This document shows positions 14,009 to 21,854 of a DNA stretch of 21,854 nucleotides, one piece after another (position 1 is the first letter of the stretch; every line of letters begins with the position of its first letter). Source of the stretch: an uncultured Collinsella sp. (GTDB taxonomy: Bacteria > Actinomycetota > Coriobacteriia > Coriobacteriales > Coriobacteriaceae); contig UREE01000031.1 of NCBI GenBank assembly GCA_900546825.1, forward strand, positions 1 to 21,854, read 5' to 3'. Made by a program: the position numbers and the translations under genes. The notes beneath the pieces are model-generated. The model was not told the DNA's origin. It searched no databases and saw only the letters and a list, made by a program, of their open reading frames with translations.

Positions 14009-15781
14009 ATGTTTAAAAGGTTTCTTTCGTACTACAAGCCCCAGATGGGGCTTTTTGTTGCTGATACTGTTTGTGCTCTGGTGCTTGCTGCCATTGACCT
14101 GGCGTTCCCCATTATCCTGCGCAATTTGACCGGTGGGCTCTTTACTCAGGGTCAGGCTGTCATTATGCAGGCGCTCGGCATGATTGCGGTGGGCTTGGTG
14201 CTGATGTATGCCGCCCGCTGCGCCTGCCGCTATTTTGTGAGCTATTGGGGTCACGTGATGGGCGCGCGTATGGAGTCCAAGATGCGCGAGGACCTGTTTG
14301 ACCAGTATGAGCGCTTTAGCTTTGCGTACTTTGACCGCAACAGCTCGGGCGACATGATGAGCCGCGTGGTCAACGACCTGTTCGATATCTGCGAGGCGGC
14401 GCACCACGTGCCCGAGTGGATCATCATCTGCGGCATCGAGATTATCGGCTCGTTTGTGATCCTCTTTACCATCGCCCCGGTGCTGGCGCTCGCCATGGCC
14501 GTGGTGACGGCGGCGTTTGCGGTCATCATGTTTTGGCAGAACATGCGCATGCGCGAGGTCTTTAGCGACAACCGCAAAAAGATCAGCGGCATCAATGCGC
14601 AGCTGCAGGATTCGCTGGCGGGCATGCGCGTGGTCAAGAGTTTTGCCAATGAGGAGACCGAACGCTTCAAGTTCCGCGCCTCCAACAATCGCTATCTTTC
14701 GTCCAAGGAGAACATGTATCACGCCATGGGCGTCTATACCGCGACGTATGGCCTGCTCTCGGGTGTGCTCTATGTGATCGTGGTGCTGCTGGGCGGCTGG
14801 CTCGTTGCCCAAGGCCAGCTGCAGGCGGTCGACATGGCGACCTTCGCGCTCTATATTTCGCTGTTCTGCACGCCGCTCGAGACACTCGTCAATTCGGCCG
14901 AAACGTATCAGAAGGCCATCGCCGGCTTTAAGCGCATGGACGAGGTGCTCTCGACCGCGCCGGATATCCAGGACAAGCCGGGCGCTACGGATCTGCAGGT
15001 GACTGCCGGCGCCGTGGAGTATCACGACGTGTGCTTTAACTACGAGGACGTTGAGCTGGGCGAGGGCGATGCCGAAGAGCGTCCCGTTATCGACCATATG
15101 AATCTGTCCATCAAGCCCGGGCAGACCATCGCTTTGGTTGGCCCTTCGGGCGGCGGCAAGTCCACGACCTGTTCGCTGCTGCCGCGCTTTTATGACGTTG
15201 CTGCCGGATCCATTAGCATCGACGGCCAGGACGTGCGCGATGTGACGCAGCAGAGCCTGCGCCGCGCCATCGGCCTGGTGCAGCAGGATGTCTACCTGTT
15301 TGACGGAACAATCGGCGAGAACATCGCCTACGGCAAGCCGGGCGCTACGGCAGAAGAGATCGCCGAGGCCGCCCGTCGCGCCAACATCGATGCCTTTATC
15401 GAGTCGCTTCCACAGGGCTATGACACGGTCGTGGGCGAGCGCGGCAGCCGTCTTTCGGGCGGACAGAAACAGCGCGTTGCCATCGCGCGCGTGTTTCTCA
15501 AGAACCCCAAGATCCTGATTTTGGACGAGGCGACGAGTGCTTTGGATAACGAGAGCGAGGAGGCGGTGCAGGAGTCACTCGAAGAGCTGGCACGCGGCCG
15601 TACCACAATCATCATCGCCCACCGTCTTTCGACCATTAAGCATGCCGATGAGATTGCGACCGTTGAGCATGGTCGCGTTGTGGAGCGTGGCACGCACGAG
15701 GAGCTTCTCGCCCGTGGCGGCACCTATGCCCGTTACTATCGAATGCAGTTCGAAGGTGCGCGTGCGCACGAGCTCGACTGA
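14009..15781 (+). CDS. Type I ABC exporter half-transporter (fused TMD-NBD)
   Basis: A 590-residue half-transporter. The membrane domain with about six helices covers residues 10-310, with the conserved coupling region YFDRNSSGDMMSRVVNDL and an intracellular loop DSLAGMRVVKSFANE. The nucleotide-binding domain has an A-loop tyrosine (CFNYED), Walker A GPSGGGKST at about 378-386, a Q-loop GLVQQDVYLFDGTIGENI, signature LSGGQKQR from 482, Walker B ILILDEATSALD with Asp506 and catalytic Glu507, and the H-loop IIAHRLST. All catalytic residues are intact, so a homodimer could work. An acidic insert (ELGEGDAEE) sits between the A-loop and Walker A. GAGG precedes the ATG. It is followed after 19 bases by an unknown membrane protein. 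Substrate cannot be predicted (lipid, peptide or drug). Confidence 0.95.
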   Translation: MFKRFLSYYKPQMGLFVADTVCALVLAAIDLAFPIILRNLTGGLFTQGQAVIMQALGMIAVGLVLMYAARCACRYFVSYWGHVMGARMESKMREDLFDQYERFSFAYFDRNSSGDMMSRVVNDLFDICEAAHHVPEWIIICGIEIIGSFVILFTIAPVLALAMAVVTAAFAVIMFWQNMRMREVFSDNRKKISGINAQLQDSLAGMRVVKSFANEETERFKFRASNNRYLSSKENMYHAMGVYTATYGLLSGVLYVIVVLLGGWLVAQGQLQAVDMATFALYISLFCTPLETLVNSAETYQKAIAGFKRMDEVLSTAPDIQDKPGATDLQVTAGAVEYHDVCFNYEDVELGEGDAEERPVIDHMNLSIKPGQTIALVGPSGGGKSTTCSLLPRFYDVAAGSISIDGQDVRDVTQQSLRRAIGLVQQDVYLFDGTIGENIAYGKPGATAEEIAEAARRANIDAFIESLPQGYDTVVGERGSRLSGGQKQRVAIARVFLKNPKILILDEATSALDNESEEAVQESLEELARGRTTIIIAHRLSTIKHADEIATVEHGRVVERGTHEELLARGGTYARYYRMQFEGARAHELD

Positions 15782-15800
15782 TTGATATGACAGGAAGTTT

Positions 15801-16766
15801 ATGGCTGACAAGAACCCTTTGACTCCGGAAGAAGTGACGGAGTTATTCTCCGAAATCGATGCATCCGGTGTCTTGGATCCCACGCTTGCCAAAAAGCGCA
15901 CCGAGCGCATGCGCGAGAAGGAGGCGGCGGCCAAGCGCGGTGACAAAGCGGCGCTAGCGCAGCTGCGCAGCGAGGACCGCGCGAGCCAGGCAAAACATAT
16001 CGACCCGCTGTCCGAGGACGATCCTTCGGGTTCGCAGGTGAGCCATACCATTACGAAGACTGCCATGGCCGTGGTTATCGGCATCTTGGTGCTGATCGTG
16101 GGCATGCAGATTGGCTACGGCGTGATGCGTCGTCTGAACACCGCCAACCTGTCCGAGAGCGTTTCGGTCGATACCGTTTCGACGGCGCTGAAGGGCGGCC
16201 TTGAGTGGGGCAACGGCTTTACGCAGTTCCCGCTCGACTTTACCGTCGATGAAGCCGATGAGCGTACGGGCACGGTCGAGGTGACGGTGTTGGACACATC
16301 GTCTGCCAACGAGCTCGAGCTGCTGTCCAACGGGCAAATTCAGGCCGCGGCGCTTGCGACCAACGCGTTGCTCAACGATAAGATTGACCGCGTGGTGTAT
16401 AACGTTCACGCCTATATCGACGAGGATAGCAACATTCAGCACGATTCCTTCTTTGGCATGTTCCCCGCGCGGGGCCACCAGAGCGCCATCCTGACGTTCG
16501 TGTGGACCAAGAGTTCATCCAACGCTACGAGTATCGACTGGAAGATGCGCATCGTGAGTATGGATGACACCATCGCCGAGCGCATTCAGAAGCAGGTGAA
16601 CTCGGTGTCGTCGTTGATTGAGGACCCGGTGGTGAGCCAGACCAAGATTGACGAGGAAAAGGCCGAACGTGACCTGGAGCATCGTCTGCATGGCCGCGAG
16701 ATTTTCCGCGGCGGCAAGCCCGACCGAACGCCGTCCGATCTGCTGGAACAGGACAAGAAAAAGTAA
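15801..16766 (+). CDS. Single-pass membrane protein of unknown function
   Basis: A 321-residue protein I do not recognise. Residues 1-85 are cytoplasmic, highly charged and helical, with a basic cluster around 31-46 (KKRTERMREKEAAAKR). One membrane helix lies at 88-109 (AMAVVIGILVLIVGMQIGYGVM). Residues 115-260 form an alpha/beta outer domain with TVEVTVLDTSS and SAILTFVWTK strands. The tail 265-321 is charged and coiled-coil-like, ending DKKK. AGGAAG lies before the ATG. It starts 19 bases after the ABC exporter and ends at a strong terminator, so the two form an operon. It may assist or anchor the exporter, but that is inference from position only. Confidence 0.8.
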   Translation: MADKNPLTPEEVTELFSEIDASGVLDPTLAKKRTERMREKEAAAKRGDKAALAQLRSEDRASQAKHIDPLSEDDPSGSQVSHTITKTAMAVVIGILVLIVGMQIGYGVMRRLNTANLSESVSVDTVSTALKGGLEWGNGFTQFPLDFTVDEADERTGTVEVTVLDTSSANELELLSNGQIQAAALATNALLNDKIDRVVYNVHAYIDEDSNIQHDSFFGMFPARGHQSAILTFVWTKSSSNATSIDWKMRIVSMDDTIAERIQKQVNSVSSLIEDPVVSQTKIDEEKAERDLEHRLHGREIFRGGKPDRTPSDLLEQDKKK

Positions 16767-16772
16767 GAGGCC

Positions 16773-16813
16773 ATTATCCCGCGTGAGCCACAAGCCCACG
16801 CGGGATAATTTTT
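16773..16813 (+). terminator. Rho-independent terminator after the ABC exporter operon
   Basis: ATTATCCCGCGTG (16773-16785) and CACGCGGGATAAT (16797-16809) form a perfect 13-bp stem with an 11-base loop, running into five T (16809-16813). Confidence 0.95.
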
Positions 16814-16825
16814 CTGGGACGTGGA

Positions 16826-16916
16826 TTAAATAATCATTATGCATAGAAAGTCATAATTATCATTTCGTAAACATTTCGATGAAATTAACGCCATGAGGCA
16901 TGCTTGCGGTTACAAT
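16826..16916 (+). promoter_or_regulatory. AT-rich upstream region and -10 of carAB
   Basis: TACAAT at 16911-16916 is a good -10 with no clear -35 at 16-18 bases. Upstream, about 16826-16890 is strikingly AT-rich for this genome and contains ATTATG/CATAAT arms and a direct repeat CATTTCG. It could be an UP-like element or an operator. A start near 16923 would give a leader of about 50 bases holding the PyrR loop. Confidence 0.45.
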
Positions 16917-16937
16917 ACCGCGAGGCCTAACTACACA

Positions 16938-16968
16938 CCTTTAAGCCGGTCCTGTGAGACCGGGAAGG
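16938..16968 (+). promoter_or_regulatory. PyrR-binding RNA loop overlapping the carA ribosome binding site
   Basis: The upper stem CCGGTC (16946-16951) and GACCGG (16958-16963) closes the hexaloop CTGTGA, which fits the PyrR consensus CNGNGA. A lower stem pairs CCTT (16938-16941) with AAGG (16965-16968) of the ribosome binding site AAGGAG, leaving a purine-rich internal bulge. PyrR bound to UMP/UTP stabilises such loops. Here that would hide the ribosome binding site and repress translation, as described for mycobacterial pyr leaders. pyrR itself is not in the window. Confidence 0.85.
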
Positions 16969-16974
16969 AGAATT

Positions 16975-18414
16975 ATGGCGAACAACCATACCGCGGGCGC
17001 TGCCGCCCGCACCTTCGCGCCCAGCGAGCTTTGCCAGCGTATGCTGGCCAAAACCAGCAAGGGCACCTGCGGTCCCTGCATCCTGTATCTTGAGGATGGG
17101 ACCATTTTTTATGGACGTGCATGCGGCGCCAAGGGCACCGCGACCGGCGAAGTCTGCTTCAACACCTCGCTCGAGGGCTACTTTGAGGTCATGACCGACC
17201 CGAGTTATGCCGGCCAAATCGTAACCATGACCTATCCGCAGATCGGCAACTACGGTATCGACGAGACCGATGTCCAGTCGGCCTTCCCCGGCGACGCCGT
17301 GCGCCCTGCGAGCGCTCCGGCTATGCGCGGCATGATCGTTCGCGATATGTGCGCCACGCCTTCTAACTGGCGCTCGGCCGTCAGTGTACCGGAGTACCTG
17401 CGCGCTCACGGCATTGTCGCTATCGAGGGTGTCGACACCCGCGCTCTGGTGCGCCATCTGCGCGACAATGGTTCCAAGATGGGCATTATCTCGACCGAGA
17501 TCTTCGACGTCGACGAGCTTGCCGAGCGTCTGGCCGCAGCGCCCACGCTGGTGGGCGAGAACCTGGTCAAGACCGTAAGCTGCTCCGCGCCTCACGAGTT
17601 TGTGGCCGCCGACCTGCCTGCCACGCATGACTTTGCACTTGCCCCTGCCGCTCCTGCCCGCCACAAAGTGGTCGCCTACGACTGCGGCGTCAAGCGCGGC
17701 ATTCTGGAGGGGCTGGTCCGCGCCGGCTGCGACCTTACTGTCGTGCCGTGGGATACGCCCGCGAGTGAGGTGCTCGACATGAATCCCGACGGCGTCTTTT
17801 TGTCCAATGGCCCCGGCGACCCCGATGCCGTGGTGGAGACCTACGAGCAGGTGCAGCAGTTGATCGGCAAGGTGCCGGTCTTTGGCATTTGCCTTGGTCA
17901 CCAGATGATCAGCCTGGCCTGCGGCGCCCAGATGGAAAAGCTTAAGTTCGGTCACCGCGGTGGCAACCAGCCGGTCATGAACCTGGTAAGCCGTCGCGTG
18001 GAGATCACCGCACAAAACCATGGCTTTGGCCTGCTGTTCCCCAGCTTGGGCAAGCTTGTCCCCGAGCTTTCCGGCGGCGAGACCGAGCATGCGGCCGATG
18101 GAGATCTGCGCGTTTGGGTGCGCCGCGGAATCGCGCCGGTCGTGATGAACGAGCGCTTTGGCCGTATTCGCCTAACACATGTGAATCTCAACGACGGCAC
18201 CGCCGAAGGCATCCAGCTGCTCGATGCCCCGTGCTTCTCGGTCCAGTACCACCCCGAGGCCTCGCCTGGCCCCACCGATGCCCACTATCTCTTTACCGCC
18301 TTTACGCGACTCATGGACGGCGAGGAGAACTACCTGGACATCGACACCGCGAAGGACCGCCTGGCTGGCTGGAATTTTGCCGAGACCGCCGCGACCGAGA
18401 CCGAGGAGAACTAA
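16975..18414 (+). CDS. carA: Carbamoyl-phosphate synthase small (glutaminase) subunit
   Basis: A 479-residue subunit that hydrolyses glutamine and passes ammonia to CarB. The N-terminal CarA domain starts CILYLEDGTIFYGRACG at about residue 36, so there is an extension of about 32 residues. The class I amidotransferase domain has FLSNGPGDP, the nucleophile Cys306 in GICLGHQ, HRGGNQPV, and the catalytic His426/Glu428 in YHPEASPGPTDAH. Between QNHGF (ending at 351) and THVNLNDGT (from 401) there are 49 residues, where E. coli CarA has about 13. It also has a C-terminal tail of about 35 residues. The total is about 100 more than E. coli CarA. The ATG at 16975 follows AAGGAG inside the PyrR loop. 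carB starts one base after its stop. Confidence 0.97.
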   Translation: MANNHTAGAAARTFAPSELCQRMLAKTSKGTCGPCILYLEDGTIFYGRACGAKGTATGEVCFNTSLEGYFEVMTDPSYAGQIVTMTYPQIGNYGIDETDVQSAFPGDAVRPASAPAMRGMIVRDMCATPSNWRSAVSVPEYLRAHGIVAIEGVDTRALVRHLRDNGSKMGIISTEIFDVDELAERLAAAPTLVGENLVKTVSCSAPHEFVAADLPATHDFALAPAAPARHKVVAYDCGVKRGILEGLVRAGCDLTVVPWDTPASEVLDMNPDGVFLSNGPGDPDAVVETYEQVQQLIGKVPVFGICLGHQMISLACGAQMEKLKFGHRGGNQPVMNLVSRRVEITAQNHGFGLLFPSLGKLVPELSGGETEHAADGDLRVWVRRGIAPVVMNERFGRIRLTHVNLNDGTAEGIQLLDAPCFSVQYHPEASPGPTDAHYLFTAFTRLMDGEENYLDIDTAKDRLAGWNFAETAATETEEN

Positions 18415-18415
18415 C

Positions 18416-21730
<3,315 letters not shown>

Positions 21731-21742
21731 TGTGACCTGGTC

Positions 21743-21827
21743 GGCCGGGGCGGCAGCCGGACACTTTCTCTCGGAAACTGGGCTTCGCGAAGTTTTCCGA
21801 GAGAAAGGTCCGCCTCCCGCCCCGGCC
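21743..21827. repeat. Long GC-rich hairpin after carB
   Basis: Three stacked arms pair: GGCCGGGGCGG (21743-21753) with CCGCCCCGGCC (21817-21827); GGAC (21759-21762) with GTCC (21808-21811); and the 16-base arm 21764-21779 with 21791-21807 (one bulged T). The loop holds CTTCGCGAAG. It starts 12 bases after the carB stop and has no T run, so it probably ends or protects the carAB message. The remaining bases to the window end show no gene. Confidence 0.7.
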
Positions 21828-21854
21828 TGCGGTGACTTGGCCGCACCGTGTGCT

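Noticed and set aside
18224..18415. Apparent 64-residue N-terminal extension of CarB
   Set aside because: It lies inside carA in another frame, is Pro/Arg-rich, and the ATG at 18416 has a ribosome binding site and starts the conserved sequence.

Overview
The window reads as a stretch of chromosome from a high-GC Gram-positive bacterium, most likely a Coriobacteriia member close to Collinsella. I base this on the GC-rich third positions, the actinobacterial protein variants (for example a zinc-type S18) and a Mycobacterium-like PyrR-binding loop overlapping the carA ribosome binding site. Phylum-level placement is fairly safe; the genus is my recollection of gene style, not a database match. 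Nearly everything is housekeeping. I found no CRISPR array, transposase, integrase, toxin-antitoxin pair or recognisable defence system.

Layout. Positions 1-322 hold the 3' part of a tRNA-Ile(GAU), a long hairpin, tRNA-Ala(UGC), an intact tRNA-Ile(GAU) and an intrinsic terminator. From 351 to 3823 on the plus strand come a promoter, a DUF151 (bifunctional-nuclease-like) gene, two uncharacterised small genes, the ribosome-associated GTPase typA and its terminator. From 3891 to 5832 on the minus strand are a secreted/membrane bactofilin-like protein and a UPF0126/TRIC-type membrane protein. Positions 5833-6476 are non-protein-coding: stacked hairpins, an orphan inverted copy of a tRNA-Ser 3' end, then tRNA-Ser(CGA) and tRNA-Ser(GGA) on the minus strand, each followed by a terminator, with a good promoter upstream of the pair. 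Positions 6477-6836 hold no convincing gene but can fold.

From 6837 the plus strand carries the classic rpsF-ssb-rpsR-rplI operon with promoter, leader hairpin and terminator, followed by dnaB. Then come purA, purD and a Nudix hydrolase of the ADP-ribose pyrophosphatase type. After a 247-base palindrome-rich gap come a type I ABC half-exporter and an unknown single-pass membrane protein with a strong terminator. The window closes with the carA-carB pair for carbamoyl phosphate synthesis, under a PyrR-binding RNA loop, and a long GC-rich hairpin.

How the genes fit together: the regions serve translation (tRNAs, S6, S18, L9, TypA), replication (SSB, DnaB) and nucleotide synthesis (PurA, PurD, CarAB, with a Nudix housecleaning enzyme). 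The points most worth a second look are non-coding: the inverted tRNA-Ser remnant among hairpins, a foldable element with competing pairings at 6637-6723, and nested intergenic palindromes at 13803-13900 and 21743-21827. On the protein side they are an insertion in the glutaminase domain of CarA and the exported bactofilin-like protein.
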